Shown: piece after piece, positions 11,171-22,099 of the stretch
Layout of the letters: the number at the start of each line of letters is the position of its first letter
How positions within the stretch are numbered: position 1 is the stretch's first letter
Source: Dryas octopetala
Lineage: Eukaryota > Streptophyta > Magnoliopsida > Rosales > Rosaceae
Reading direction: 5' to 3'
NCBI GenBank assembly: GCA_963921425.1
Contig: OY992835.1
Span: 4,030,001-4,094,000, forward strand
Length of the DNA: 64,000 nt
Notes under the pieces: model-generated
Database searches by the model: none
What the model was told of the DNA's origin: nothing
What the model saw: the letters and a program-made list of their open reading frames with translations, nothing else
Program-made: the position numbers and the translations under genes

Positions 11171-12055
11171 TGTGATGCCCCAAACCCCCGGGCTGGAAGA
11201 TTCGGGTGCGTTACAGCGCTGTATTGACCATTCAACTCTAGATGGAACTACAAAGCTCGACAACTCGCATCTAGAACCAAACAATCAATGTAAGGCTGAG
11301 TTTAAAAAAACAAAATGCCGGGTTGGATCAGAATGCAAACTACTTGTTATTTTCTTAGAACGAATTAAATAACTCAATTCTAAGTATACTCGCAAGTGCA
11401 CGAATCACATCAATAGCAAAGCATGTAAATACGAGGTCAATCCCACGAGAAATGGTTAAATACACATCAAATCAATTTGATCTATCCACTAACACACACA
11501 CACACGATATGAGGGGGTTGTAAGTTGTGAAACACACACACACGCACACCACCAAACACACAAACACATGCACACACCCAATTGTCTTGCAATGCTAAGA
11601 TATCTAAATCCATCACATATTAAAAGATAACAACTATTATGGTGACATGCAATTTTAATATGAACACATACAATCAAATTTGCTAGCCGAAAGGCCTTAA
11701 TTATTGGACACTCTCTAACTATGTTTTTCTTATTCATAAATTAAAAGCTTGATTATCGCTACTTAACTTAGTTAACTTACATGTTCTTAGATAACTTGAT
11801 TATTGTCTACCTAAGAGTTAACCATGCAAGAGTCATTAAGAACTTTTGAAAACATCAAACACATAGAGCATGATAGAATCTTGATTATCAATCTAGATGA
11901 CATCTATGAAACCTATTTATCAAAGATAAATTCTTAGGTTATCTTCTTGTTACCTACTGAATTGATTAGCTTGATTATCACCTTTCAATTTCATAACAAA
12001 TACTAGATGCAAACATACCTAAGGTGGCCAGCCAGAGAATGAAAACAACTAGAAT
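11171..12055 (-). mobile_element. Two diverged LTR fragments nested in the CACTA
   Basis: 11171-11344 begins GTGATGCCCCAAACCCCCGGG, like the minus-strand LTR end at 58535. From 11345 a degenerate reverse Athila-type LTR 3' end follows (TTTTCTTAGAAC, then the complement of GATGTGATTCGTGCACTTGCGAG near 11395, then a CA/GT tract at 11493-11578 and TAAGGTGGCCAGCCAGAG near 12020). It is much more diverged than other LTRs here, so it is older. ORF 11489-11737 is a by-product of the CA-rich tract. Confidence 0.65.
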
Positions 12056-12424
12056 CAATTTATGGTAATTGGGATCCAAGATTTTCCCAAATCTTATTTT
12101 TCATATCCTCCGTAACATCCTTCCACTTCTTTATGGTAATTGGGATCTTTGTACGTGCTAAAGTCCCAATGTAAGACTGCATCTCGGTTGTTGCCTTCCT
12201 ATGTGGCTACCCTTTTGAATTAAACTCCACCACCTTTTGACTTTCACTATTTTTCGCTTTACAATGCGATGCATTGTAACCATTCCCCTCTTCTTCCTTT
12301 CTCCATTAACTGAGCTATCTATGGTAGCAGTGTCCTTTGTCACCTTCGATTCAGTTACAAGAGGCTCATATGTCTTTGATTTGGCGGTTTTCTTCTTCAA
12401 GGAAGCCACTCTCTTTGGCGCCAT
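12056..12424 (-). pseudogene. PF03004-like plant transposase (Transposase_24) gene, broken
   Basis: The minus strand starts MAPKRVASLKKK and continues through a basic region and 'KKRGMVTMHRIVKRK', then a frameshift. 'PITIKKWKDVTEDMKNKIWE' is readable in another frame toward 12060. Proteins with this layout are the usual second gene of plant CACTA elements, sometimes fused to a Ulp1-like domain, matching the relic at 11078. Length is far below the usual several hundred residues because the LTR fragments interrupt it. The N-terminal Lys/Arg richness suggests nuclear location or DNA binding. Confidence 0.65.
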
Positions 12425-13408
12425 TGTCTAGGATAAAATGAAATATATAGATGAAATAGTTTGTAAATAGAGTATATATTTAACTTGTAAGAAATACATA
12501 TAACAGAGACAATACAAAAATTGATTACCACAGTGTAACTTTTGCAAGATAGATATGTAAATGGAGGATCTTGTAAATGGATCCTTGTTTAATTTTCTAG
12601 GGATCTTATAAATGGATCCTTGTTTAATTTTCTAGAGACTTTGTAAACTAGAATGAGCAGCCTCTTCTTCCTCGAAAAGAATTAAAAAAAAAAAAAAAAA
12701 CTTGATCCATGTTTAATTTTCTAGAGACCTTGTAAATGGAGGATCTTTTGAGGTTTCAAAATTCAAACCGAGCTTAGTGATGACTTTTTAGAACTTAACT
12801 AACAGTTCAATGAGTAAAATTTCCTATTATAAATGCAAATAGAAGATGACTTGAAGCTTGAGGACTGGACCTCCAAAACCCACCTTGAACCTTAAGGACC
12901 GGACCTCCCCTAGAGGTCCAGACCTCTAGTATCCCACCTCTTCATTTCTTTTTGTTTTTTATCCCACAAACCCCATGCCACACTCATATCTATCCTCTTC
13001 TTTTCTTTTCTTTCTTCAAATGCCCTATCACTTCCTTTTCCTAATTAAACAAACCCACACCTTCACTTCCTTTTCTACTATGAGACATACTTAATTTTTA
13101 GACCAAGTAAACACTCATCAAAAGGCAATGGCAATGTCATAGAGATATATATCAAACAGATCCTTCAACTTAGATTAACAGAACTAACCTATACTGGCCC
13201 GTAGTTTCAAATAAATTTCGTCTAGTCTTTTTCCCGAGGAACCCTTACTTAGCCTATCTTGCAAAGAATGTTGTGAAGCACCTGCAGAACCATAAATAAA
13301 AAAACATTAGAAATAATTCATTCATGCAGAAACACACTTAAGAACAAATCACACAGTCATTCCCACACCAAAAACAACTAGTTACCTTATATAAATGCCC
13401 TTTTGATG
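12425..13408. other. CACTA intergenic region, non-coding
   Basis: No gene. Contents: a 35-bp tandem repeat (12566-12635), an A17-18 run near 12682-12700, and a cluster of GGTCC/GGACC words at 12855-12929, including a 20-bp inverted repeat at 12910-12929. It separates the PF03004-like gene from the transposase 3' end. Confidence 0.55.
12566..12635. repeat. 35-bp tandem repeat, two copies plus a remnant
   Basis: GGATCTTRTAAATGGATCC followed by TTGTTTAATTTTCTAG occurs at 12566-12600 and 12601-12635 with one difference. A diverged third piece lies at about 12702-12745. This may be subterminal repeat material of the CACTA. Confidence 0.8.
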
Positions 13409-14058
13409 CTACTTATCAATCCATATACCCTCACCATCAGGTCTAATGCAGTTTGTAGGATTGTCTCTAACCATTTCATCCAATGTCTCAATAGATGGCA
13501 GACCTCTGGTAAAAGGTTGATGGTCAACCATACTATCCCCTAACTCATCATCATCATAATCGACATCATTGTAATTTCTATATGGGGTTGATAGAACAAC
13601 AGACCAAGCAGCATCTGCAAGGTCTTCCACGTAAAAGACTTGACTCACTTGTCTTGCCAAAAAAAATTGATCATGCTTGGAACCTATCCTATTAAGATTG
13701 ACCAAAGTAAAGCCTAGATCATCTATTTTAATTCCATTTCTACTCTCAACCCAATCACACTTAAAGATAGGTATCCTAAACTTGAAATAGTCAAGTTCCC
13801 ATATTTTTTGGATCACCCCATAGAAACATATATTTATAATGATGAGGTTTTTATCCTTCGCAGATGCAACTTGCATTGTCTCCCCTTGCCAGCGCACGCC
13901 ACTGTTTTGAACAGCCCGAACGTCATCACAAGCCTTAGTATTAAAATGAACCGCATTAATAGAATAACTCGCAAATTTTGGGACTTCCATGCAAGGTCCA
14001 TCAGCTAGCCACCTCAGCGTGTCTGGTATGTCATCAGTTTCACAATCGAGTTGAGATC
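13409..14058 (-). pseudogene. CACTA transposase C-terminal exon (DUF4216-like)
   Basis: A 193-residue open frame (13990-13409) holds a recognisable DUF4216-type run: YSINAVHFNTK, NSGV, YGVIQKIWELDY, FKCDWVES, DDLGFTLVNL, QVSQVFYVEDLADAAWSVVL. The frame stays open upstream to about 14058 (DDIPDTLRWLADGP), where an intron acceptor-like TAG lies. In CACTA TNP2-type proteins this domain follows DUF4218. This is the best-preserved piece of the transposon. I read it as an exon of the broken transposase, not an independent gene. Confidence 0.8.
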
Positions 14059-14199
14059 TAACCTATAAGGATAAGCATTTTAATAAAATACAGGAATTAC
14101 TTAAATACATTAGTGGATCCTTTGAACAAATTAATACTTACTCGATTCTTTAACCAAAGAATGAAAGTGTGATTGTGCTTATGTTGCAGCCACTTATCA

Positions 14200-14768
14200 T
14201 TTTTTTGAACCTAGGATTTGTAGCCTTTACATAGCTCATATGATCACTACACAAAATGTGAGATTCCTCAATTAATATTGAGAATTCATCTAATCAAAGA
14301 CATAATTAATGAAAAGACAAAGGAAATCTAGGATTGTAAATGCGGTATAAGGTGTCACTTCATCTGTATTCTCTAATACAAACATATGAGCTTGGTCCAA
14401 AAGCTCACGATCAACCCTATTTATAGAAGCACCAGATAAGGCCATACATTCCTTAGAAGATCCTTGATTGTGTTTTGATGGGATTCCAATTGAACTGCCA
14501 GTAGAAAGATGTTCAAAGCAAAATTCTAAAGCTTCTAAGACAATATAACACTCGGCAATGCAACCCTCGCGTTGATGGCGATTTCGAACATACCCCTTTA
14601 GCACTTTCATATACCGTTCAAACGGATACATCCATCTGAAGTAAAATGGTCCACATATAACTGAATTTCTCTAATAAGATGCACCGTTAAATGAACCATA
14701 ATATCAAAAAATGATGGTGGAAAGTACTTTTCAAGCAAACAAAGTGTAAGGACTAGATCTTGCTGCAT
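14200..14768 (-). pseudogene. CACTA transposase DUF4218-like region
   Basis: Two overlapping minus-strand frames, 14792-14607 and 14631-14290, carry LEKYFPPSFFDIMVHLTVHL and MYPFERYMKVLKGYVRNR, then AECYIVLEALEFC and LLDQAHMFVLENTDEV. These are hallmarks of the DUF4218 segment following TNP2. A frameshift near 14630 splits them. The domain is contiguous across the solo LTR with the piece starting at 17185. Confidence 0.8.
14764..14768. other. TSD TGCAT, left copy of solo LTR
   Basis: TGCAT precedes the LTR at 14769 and follows it at 17180-17184. Confidence 0.92.
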
Positions 14769-17179
14769 TGATGAGTGTGCATTTTGCATCACTCTATGAT
14801 ACTAATTCCTTAACCTAGAGTGTTAGAACTCGATATTTTGTGTTTCTTGTCTTGTTTTTGTGTTTTCAGGTCAAATGAAGCAGAAATGAGAAAAAGAAGC
14901 AGGAAAACGAGTGAAATCCTGGTCAAACCAGGAAAAGTGCAGAAATCCTAGTTGAATGAGGATTCCTAGTCACACTAGGAAACATCAAGTCCAGAACCAT
15001 CATTGCGGAGCCAGAAATGTGAAATCCTGATTCGAACAGGAAATCCTGGTTGAACTAGGAAACCTAACCCAACTAGGGAAAGGAGTCCTAATGACACTAG
15101 GAAACCCCAGGGGCAATATGGTCATTACGAGAAGTCAAAATGGATAAGGAATCTCTCATTTTCAAGGAATCCTAGTTGCACCAGGAAATGTTGGTCATAG
15201 TCAAGGTTTCAGAAGCTTCCATAAGGTGGTGGACATCCATGGAAATGAATGGAGGGAAGAAATGAATTTGAATTCAAATGGAAATGAGGGGCAAAATGGG
15301 AAGTCAAAAGTCAAGGGCCCATGGGCCTAGGGATGCCGAACCAAGATGGGCCATGCATGCACATGCATGGGCCCAAACCCTAGCAGCCCAAAGCCCATGC
15401 GCAAGGAGCAAGATGGCAGCCCATGCGCAAGGAGCAAGATGGCAGCCCATGCATGCGCATGCATGCAATGCAAACCCTAGCAGCCAAGGAGCCCATGCGC
15501 AAGCCCAAGATGCAAGCCCAAGGTGGAAGCCCATGGAGTGAAACCCTAGCCCATCTTGTGCAAGCCACTTCAGCCCAACACATGTGAGCCCAATGCACAT
15601 CAAGGTCCAAGACCAGCAGCCCATGCGCAAGGGAGGGAGGCCTAGCTGACTTGCATGCGCCACTTAAGCCCAAGAGGACCAAGCCTTGCCGCAAGCCCAC
15701 AAGCCCTAACCCTAGCTGATGCCGCAAGCTACAAGGAGAAGAAACCCTAGCAGCCGCATGTTTTCTTTTCCTTGCCTCTCAAGGATTGCACCTCTATATA
15801 TATCCCCTTAATTCAGAACCCTAGAGATCACTTCTCACTTCCTACACTCCAGCCGAAATTCCTTTAGTCTCTAGTTTATTTTTCTGTTCTAGGTTTTATT
15901 TTTCAGTTTTTAGTTTTGTTCTTGTGAGAGCTAGCCGAAAGTTGAGAGAGAGATAGGAGTGGCGTGGCTGCAAGGAAGAGCATCCCTAAGCCGCAAGCCC
16001 TAGCTCACCATAGCCGTGAGCCAATTGCTTGTGCAAGGTGCCTTCTCTTCCTTGTCTTGCCGCAGCCCCTCCCACCTGTTTTCCTTGATTTTTCTCCTAG
16101 TTTTCAGATTTATTGTTGGATATTGGTCTCTGAATTTATTTAATTTAAGTTTCTGAATTTAATTAGTTTATAGCTTTGGTTTTATTTAATGCATGTTTCA
16201 GATTCTAATTAGTTTATATTTGTCAATCTAGTTTAGTTGTGTTTCTGATTTCGATTCGTGTATGCCTTTAAATTCATTAACTTTGCGTTTCTGATTTAAT
16301 TGTTAAGCATGAATTGGGATTTCATTATTCATTGTTTCTGTTTTTATTTATTTAAATTAAGTATGTAGGTTAGTTATTCTATCTTGCATGTTAGTCGTAG
16401 GTCGATTAATGGATTTGCATGTTCTAACAAATCGTTTATCCGTCTCTTGGTCTGTTAGTTTGATGTTTGCACGTATTAAATTTCCACTATCTATTAGAAC
16501 CCGTCACTAGTTGTTTGCATCCTTTGACTGGCCACCTTAGGGTAATTGCATCTAGTTTATTTGTTAGGTTTAGTTGTGAAATAGTCAAAGACACTAAATC
16601 ACAAGTAACAAGGGAATAAGGGATTATTCTTGGTAGTGGGGTTGGGCGACCTCTATAAGAAAATAGTCAAAGCTTATATGTTGTGCATGTTTGACGTTCT
16701 CACAAATCTTAATGACTCCTGCATGGGTAACAGCTGTCTTAGCTTGAACTAGGGAACATGTAGGTTAACTGGCTAAGGAAGGCCCAAGAAGCTCTTAGTT
16801 TATGCATTAGGAGAACAATGGCGAGAAAGTAACTAGCCAAACCTTTTTAGCAGTCAAACTTTAATATGTTGTGTTCAAATTAACTGTCATTAGCCTTGGA
16901 TGGTTATTGCATGCTTATCTGATTTGAAACCGAAAACTTAACATTGCAAGATAGAATAAAGGGTGTGTGCGTGTGGTGTAGTGTGCGTGTGTTTCCATCT
17001 TTCCAAAAACCCCCCATTTAGTTATTCTATTGATTAATTGAATTGATTTGTTGTGTATTAACCATTCCTTGTGGGATCGACCTCGTGCTTGTACGCTTTG
17101 CTACTAATGCGATTCGTGCACTTGCAAGTATACTTGGAATGAAATAGATGTTTATTTTGTTCTAAGAAAACATTCCACA
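14769..17179 (+). mobile_element. Solo Athila-type LTR with perfect 5-bp TSD, inserted in the CACTA transposase
   Basis: It starts TGATGAGTGTGCATTTTGC, ends AAACATTCCACA, is 2,411 bp long and is flanked by TGCAT. The CACTA reading continues on both sides, confirming insertion into the transposase. It has a hairpin array (14917-15189), a GC-rich 'GCCCATGCG' repeat zone (15320-15720), a TATATATATA box (about 15794-15803), the GT tract (about 16960-16993) and the conserved U5 block (near 17067-17130). A solo LTR results from recombination between two LTRs that removed the internal region. ORFs at 15278-15727 are by-products of the repeat zone. Confidence 0.93.
14917..15189 (+). repeat. Array of about eight short hairpins with TCCTRGT...ACYAGGA arms
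   Basis: Examples: TCCTGGTCAAACCAGGA (14917-14933), TTCCTAGTCACACTAGGAA (14963-14981, perfect 8-bp arms, 3-base loop), TCCTGATTCGAACAGGA, TCCTGGTTGAACTAGGA, and ATCCTAGTTGCACCAGGA near 15172. The same array is in the LTRs at 25390, 32690, 34780, 44620 and 60500, and in reverse at 21400-21710, 47620-47890 and 63850-64000. Confidence 0.85.
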
Positions 17180-17184
17180 TGCAT

Positions 17185-17741
17185 CTTATCTAGTATAGAA
17201 GCATCCACCACTTTACTACATATAGAATTGAAGAAGAAACAGAATCTGGTTATAGCCTATCTCACAGGCTTCTCCAACACTGAACGTATGGCCACAGGGA
17301 GTAATTGTTGCATGAAGATATGACAATCATGTGACTTCATTCGAACAAGTCTTAAATCCTCCATTGATACCAGACTTCTAACATTTGAAGAATAATACTC
17401 AGGGACTTTCATACTAAGAAAGGATTTGCATATAGTTCTCTTCTTTTCCCTAGATAGATTCCAACTTGTTGAAGGCAAATGTGTTCTTTTTTGTCCAACA
17501 ATAGGTGCTAATTCAGTACGTACCCCATGTCCAGGAGATCTAAATGAGTAGCAAGACCATCTTTTGTTTTTGTAGGAATGTTCAACAATGTACCGATAAT
17601 ACTATCGCATACATTTTTCTCAATGCACATAACATCAAGAATATGGCAAACATGAAGAGATTTCCAATATTCCAGCTCAAAAAAGATTGACTTCTTCTTC
17701 CAACACGCTCTTGTATCACCCTCCTCACGTTACGGGGCCAC
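17185..17741 (-). pseudogene. CACTA TNP2 transposase, C-terminal half of core
   Basis: The minus strand reads a WKKKSIFFELEYWKSL-like stretch (near 17700), LDVMCIEKNVCDSIIGTLLN (about 17600-17650), then in the 17478-17257 frame VPEYYSSNVRSLVSMEDLRL and MKSHDCHIFMQQLLPVAIRS. These are diagnostic TNP2 (Transposase_21) motifs; 'DVMxIEKN' and 'KSHDCHxxMQQLLP' are among the most conserved. A frameshift lies between the two parts, and the solo LTR truncates the far end. Non-functional. Confidence 0.85.
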
Positions 17742-18164
17742 TTTTTTTTTTTTTTTTTTTTTCAAAAGGCACACTACTACAAATACCCCCCTTATATATC
17801 AGTGAATAACTGATATTTATTCATGTTTTCTGGCGATGTCTGGGCAGACGATATCTAATGTACCTACTTAAGATATCTTTTTGACACTGATATCCATTTT
17901 GAGGTTAGACATCTTTTTTATTTTAATTCTAATGTCCAATAGGCCCTATAGATATCAGTTCTCCAATTTTCTAGTGAACTAAATTTTGAATCTGATATTA
18001 AAGATAGGAAACACATCATTAATTACTATGGAAATAATCTAAATTCTTATTTAGACATCAGTTCTGTTATATTTATCGATATGGTAAACCCATTAAATGT
18101 ATTTTTTTATGCTTTCTACATCATTTTTTATGTGATTTTGGATATGTAAACTACCTTAGATACC
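17742..18164 (-). mobile_element. About 420-bp insert in TNP2 ending in a poly(A) run
   Basis: TNP2 similarity stops at about 18165 and resumes at about 17741. On the minus strand the intervening DNA ends with a run of about 21 A (plus-strand T run near 17742-17762), followed directly by TNP2 sequence. It contains CACTACTACAAATACCCCCC at 17772 and TTTTCTAGTG ending at 17976, reminiscent of short non-autonomous CACTA elements, and repeated GATATCAGTT-like words. It could be a poly(A)-tailed retroposon, a small CACTA-type element, or both. No TSD was identified. Confidence 0.45.
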
Positions 18165-19438
18165 GTGGACCAACTTGTGCGGTTTTGTGTGTTCTCCACA
18201 TATTGGACATGCATTATATCCTTTTACGACACAACCATATAAGTTACTATAGGCTGGAAATCGTTTATTGTCCACAACAGTACAACCTTTAGAGTGAAAT
18301 ACTCTCCCTTGTATGCATCATACACTCCTACAACTGCCTTCCATATAGTTTTTAAATCATCAATCAAAGGTGCTAGGTAAACGTCTATATCCCTTCCAGG
18401 TTGTTTAGAAATCAATAGACTCAACATCGTGAACTTTCTTTTCATACACAACCATGCTGGAAGGTTATAAGTGACAAGTAGAACTGGCCATCAACTGTAT
18501 CTAATGCTTAAAGAACTATGGGGATTGAAACCGTCAGATGCAAGTGCGAGCCTAAGGTTTCTAGGATCTTCAGCAAATTCAGGCCACTTATAGTCCACTA
18601 ACTTCCAAGATGAAGAATTTGCAGGATGCCACATCTTACCATCTTTCACTCTTTTATCAGAATGCCAAGTCAAACTCTCGGATGTTTTACTAGACTGAAA
18701 CATCTTTTTAAATCTTGGGATAATGGGAAAGTACCACAACACCTTCGTAGGCACCCCCTCCTTAACAGTTGAATCCCTACTTAACTTCGACCTTGACACA
18801 CTACTGTTAGGGCAATTAATCTCATCCGCATACTCATTTCTATACAAGATGCAGTCATTAGGGCATGCATGTATTTTCTCATAGTCCATCCCTAAAGCAC
18901 ACAAAATTTTCTTGCCTCGTACATAGATGTGGGTATGTTATTACCTGATGGAAGAAAATCTCCAAAGGCAATCAAGTAGTCAGTGAAACTTGCATCACTC
19001 AATCCATGCCTCGCTTTCAAATTGTACAATCTTACCAGTGCTCCCAACTTGGTGAATTTATCACAACCAGGATACAAAGGTTCATGGCCATCCCCAACCA
19101 AATTAATGAAATCGTTAGAATCATTTGAAAATTCTTCCTCTTCATTATCTCCCATATCCACTATTTCGGAGACAAAATTATCTTCTTGTTCCTCCACACT
19201 TCTAGCTGCATTCACAAATGTACTAGAAACTTCTCCGTGCCATATCCAATTTTGGTAACTTTGGTCAACCCTATTAAAATATAGATGATCCCTTATAACT
19301 CCAATCCCAAATTGTCTTATATTTCCACATTTTGGCAGGACAATGAATAAGGTTTGGGTTTCTAGCATGCTGCAATGCAAACTTGAAAAATTCTTGAATC
19401 CCTAACTCGTATGTCCTTGATCTTCTATCTGCATACAT
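18165..19438 (-). pseudogene. CACTA TNP2 transposase, N-terminal half
   Basis: A plausible start codon is at 19438-19436 (MYADRRSRTYELGIQEF). A transposase-associated (Cys-rich) domain follows with a frameshift near 19335 (ALQHARNPNLIHCP in one frame, then CGNIRQFGIGVIRDHL). The core has MDYEKIHACPNDCILY, the variant C..C pair in NCPNSSVSRS, TKVLWYFPIIPRFKKMF, LTWHSDKRVKDGKMWHP, NLRLALASDGFNP, ISKQPGRDIDVYLAPLIDDL and LLWTINDFxxxxxL. These match TNP2 (Transposase_21), which cuts and joins CACTA ends. Several frameshifts (19335, near 18895, 18460, 18240) show decay. Confidence 0.88.
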
Positions 19439-19801
19439 CTATGACTTGTCCATCTTTGACTTGTCCATACAAACATGAATGTCATTTATAAAATCATACC
19501 AAATATTGACTCTAGTGAAACAAAACAAATACAAAGACAAACTAAACACAACCACTATACCATTGAACATGGGCATGCAATTGAAAACTAACTGGTCTTA
19601 GTAAGTTTGTGGTCCAAAATCTTGTCTAAATATCTTAGACATACTCTGCAGGTTGATCTAAATTAGGTATTTCAAGTTAGCACAATGCATCTTAAAAATT
19701 ATACACCTAGTTCAGTCTTAGTAATTTCCTCAATTGAAATAAAGCAAACACAATGGTGTGAATGAACTTATATGATTTCTATAGGGTAGGGGAGGGGTAG
19801 T
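19439..19801. other. Upstream region of the CACTA transposase; no gene seen
   Basis: AT-rich sequence on the 5' side of the minus-strand transposase. No ORF or known repeat is recognised. It ends in GGTAGGGGAGGGGTAGT at the edge of the reverse solo LTR. Confidence 0.4.
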
Positions 19802-21861
19802 TGTTGATTGTTTTCTTAGAACAAAATAAATATGCATCTCATTCTAAGTATACTTGCAAGTGCACGAATCGCATCAGTAGCAAAGCATGCAAGCACGAGG
19901 TCGATCCCATAGGGAATGGTTAATAAGCAACAAATCAATTCGAATAATCAAAAGAATAACTAAATGGGGGGTTTTGGAAAGATGGAAACACACGCACACA
20001 TCACCACACGCACGCACCCATTATCCTATCTTGCAATGTTAAGTTTTCAGTTTCAAATCAGATATGCATACTCTAACCATCCAAGGCTAATGAGAAATCA
20101 ATTCAAACACAATGTATTAAATTTTGATTGCTAAAAAGGTTTGATTAGTTACTTTCTCGCAATTGTTCTCCTAAGACATATATTAAGAGCTTCTTAGGCC
20201 TCCCCTAATCAATTAACTTACATGTTCCCTAAGTGGACTTAAGGCAACTGTTATCCATGCAAGAGTCATTAAGATTTATGAGAACGTCAAACATGCACAA
20301 CATACAAGCTTTGATTATTTCCTTATAGAGGTCGCTCAAAACCATTACCAAGAATAATCCCTTATTCCCTTGTTACTTGTGATTTAGTGTCTTTGATTAG
20401 TCCACAGCTAAACCTAACAAATAAACTAGATGCAATTATCCTAAGGTGGCCAGTCAAAGGACGCAAACAACTAGTGACAGATTCAATCAGATAATGAGAA
20501 TTTAATACATGCAAATATCAAATTAATTCATCAAGAGACGGATAAACGATTTGTTAAAGCATGGCATAAATGAAAATCAACCTACAACTAACATGCAAGA
20601 TAGAATAATAAACTACATAATTAAAATAGAAAATGAAATCAGAATAACATAAACAAAATCTCAATCCATACTTATAATAAAATCAGAAACACAAACTAAA
20701 AAGAAAATCAGAATTCTAAACAAAAAGAAAATTAAAAACCAAGAGACACATCACTATGGTGGCTGCGGTAAGAAGAGGGGCTGAAGGAGACACCTAGCAA
20801 GCTGGAGGAACCCACGGCAAGGTGAGCTAGGGCTTGCGGCAAGGCTGGACTCCTTCTCTCTCTTGCTTGTCACGCCACTCAGTCACTCCTTCTCTCTCTG
20901 ACTTTCGGCCTCTCTCTCTTTCTCTGAATTCTGAAAATATGAAAATATGGGAACCCTAAACAATGAGAGAATAGGATATATTTATAGAGGTGAGGGAGAA
21001 ATCCTTGTGAGGCAAGGCTTAGTATATGCGGCAGCAACTAGCGTTTGGGGAAGCTTTGGCTTGCGGCAAGGCTTGGCAATGGGCTTAAGTGACTTACGCC
21101 TAGGCCTCCTAGGGTTTCCTTCATGCGCATGGGCTGCCACTTAGGTCTTGCGTGATGGGCTGCATGGGCTGCTAGGGTTTGGCGCATGCATGAATGCATG
21201 GCACCTCTGATTTCGGCATGACATAGGCCCATGGCCCATTTGACTTGATGACATGTCATAGTTGACCCTTGACCATTGACTTTGACTTCCCATTTCGCCC
21301 CTCATTTCCTATTGAATTCAAATTCATTTCTTCTCTCCATTTATTTCCATGGATGTCCACCACTTTCTAGAAGCTTGACTTGATAGAGTTGACTTTGACC
21401 AACCTTTCCTAGTCCAACTAGGATTTCTTGTAAATGAAGGATTCCTTATCCATTTTGACTTCTGGTAATGACCATATTGCCCCTGGAGTCTCCTAGTGTC
21501 ATTAGGACTTCTTTCCCTAGTAGGGTTAGGTTTCCTAGTTCAACCAGGAATTCCTATTCCAATTAGGATTTCTCATTTCTGGCTCGACAATGATGGTTAT
21601 GGACTTGATGTTTCCTAGTGTGACTAGAAATCCTCATTTGACTAGGATTTCTGCTCTTTTCCTGGTTTGACTAGGAATTGACCCATTTTCCTAGTTTGAC
21701 CAGGAAATGTGCCTGAAACGGCTCCATTTGCTCCTTTTTCCTATTTCTGCTTCATTTGACCTGAAAATACAAAAACAAGACAAGAAACACAAAATATCGA
21801 GTTCTAATACTCTGGGTTAAGGAATTAGTATCATAAAGTGATGCAAAATGCACACTCATCA
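19802..21861 (-). mobile_element. Solo Athila-type LTR, reverse orientation
   Basis: On the plus strand it runs TGTTGATTGTTTTCTTAG... to ...TGCACACTCATCA. Read on the minus strand this is a full LTR: TGATGAGTGTGCATTTT, hairpin array, TATAAATA (near 20978), a GT tract and the U5 block. The left flank is GTAGT (19797-19801) and the right flank GTAGC (21862-21866), four of five identical. GTAGC is also the TSD of the adjoining chromovirus element, so the right flank is shared. No internal region is attached. Confidence 0.85.
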
Positions 21862-22092
21862 GTAGCTGTGATAACCCGTATTTTCCAGATAATTTTTTTT
21901 AAATATTTTGAATATTTATTTTAAGGATTTTGGGATTTACTTAGAAAAATAAAAAGGGTTTTGATTTAATTTTAAATTTTGTTTTAAATTGGGCGTCACA
22001 AAAGTTGACTTTTAAAATAATTGGGCTTTTGATTTTGACCTTGGGCACGTTGGATAGGTCTCGATTTCACGAGTTCGTAGACACGAAGCACG

Positions 22093-22099
22093 TATAAAA
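22093..22099 (+). promoter_or_regulatory. Possible LTR TATA box (TATAAAA)
   Basis: Lies 226 bp into the LTR, upstream of a pyrimidine-rich tract (22201-22260). A second TATAAAA is at 22729-22735. Both are conserved in the other copies (28574, 29243, 53359, 54027); which one is used cannot be told. Confidence 0.4.

Larger units (their letters stand above)
11078..19438 (-). mobile_element. Decayed CACTA (En/Spm) DNA transposon, heavily interrupted
   Basis: Minus-strand relics in order from 19438 leftwards: the TNP2 transposase-associated domain, TNP2 core, DUF4218-like and DUF4216-like regions, a PF03004-like second gene, and a Ulp1-like protease scrap. This combination is characteristic of plant CACTA elements. 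Frameshifts and stops break all frames, so it is not autonomous. Insertions: solo LTR 14769-17179, a 420-bp poly(A)-bounded insert at 17742-18164, and LTR fragments at 11171-12055. No 5'-CACTA...TAGTG-3' termini with a 3-bp TSD were found; the true ends probably lie near 10815 and beyond 29675-30080, past the retroelements inserted at 19802-29669. Confidence 0.88.

Noticed and set aside
11078..11284. A 68-codon ORF as one intact gene
   Set aside because: Its first half is LTR-derived and only the last 30 residues resemble Ulp1-like protease, so it is a chimera of two remnants.
15278..15727. Overlapping ORFs on both strands rich in Ala, His, Cys and Trp
   Set aside because: They arise from the repeated GCCCATGCG/GCCCAAG words of the LTR, recur in every LTR copy with frame changes, and lie in no recognisable domain.
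17772..17976. Complete small CACTA (MITE) with CACTA...TAGTG ends
   Set aside because: The two ends share only about five bases after CACTA and no 3-bp TSD is visible; kept only as part of the unclassified insert.
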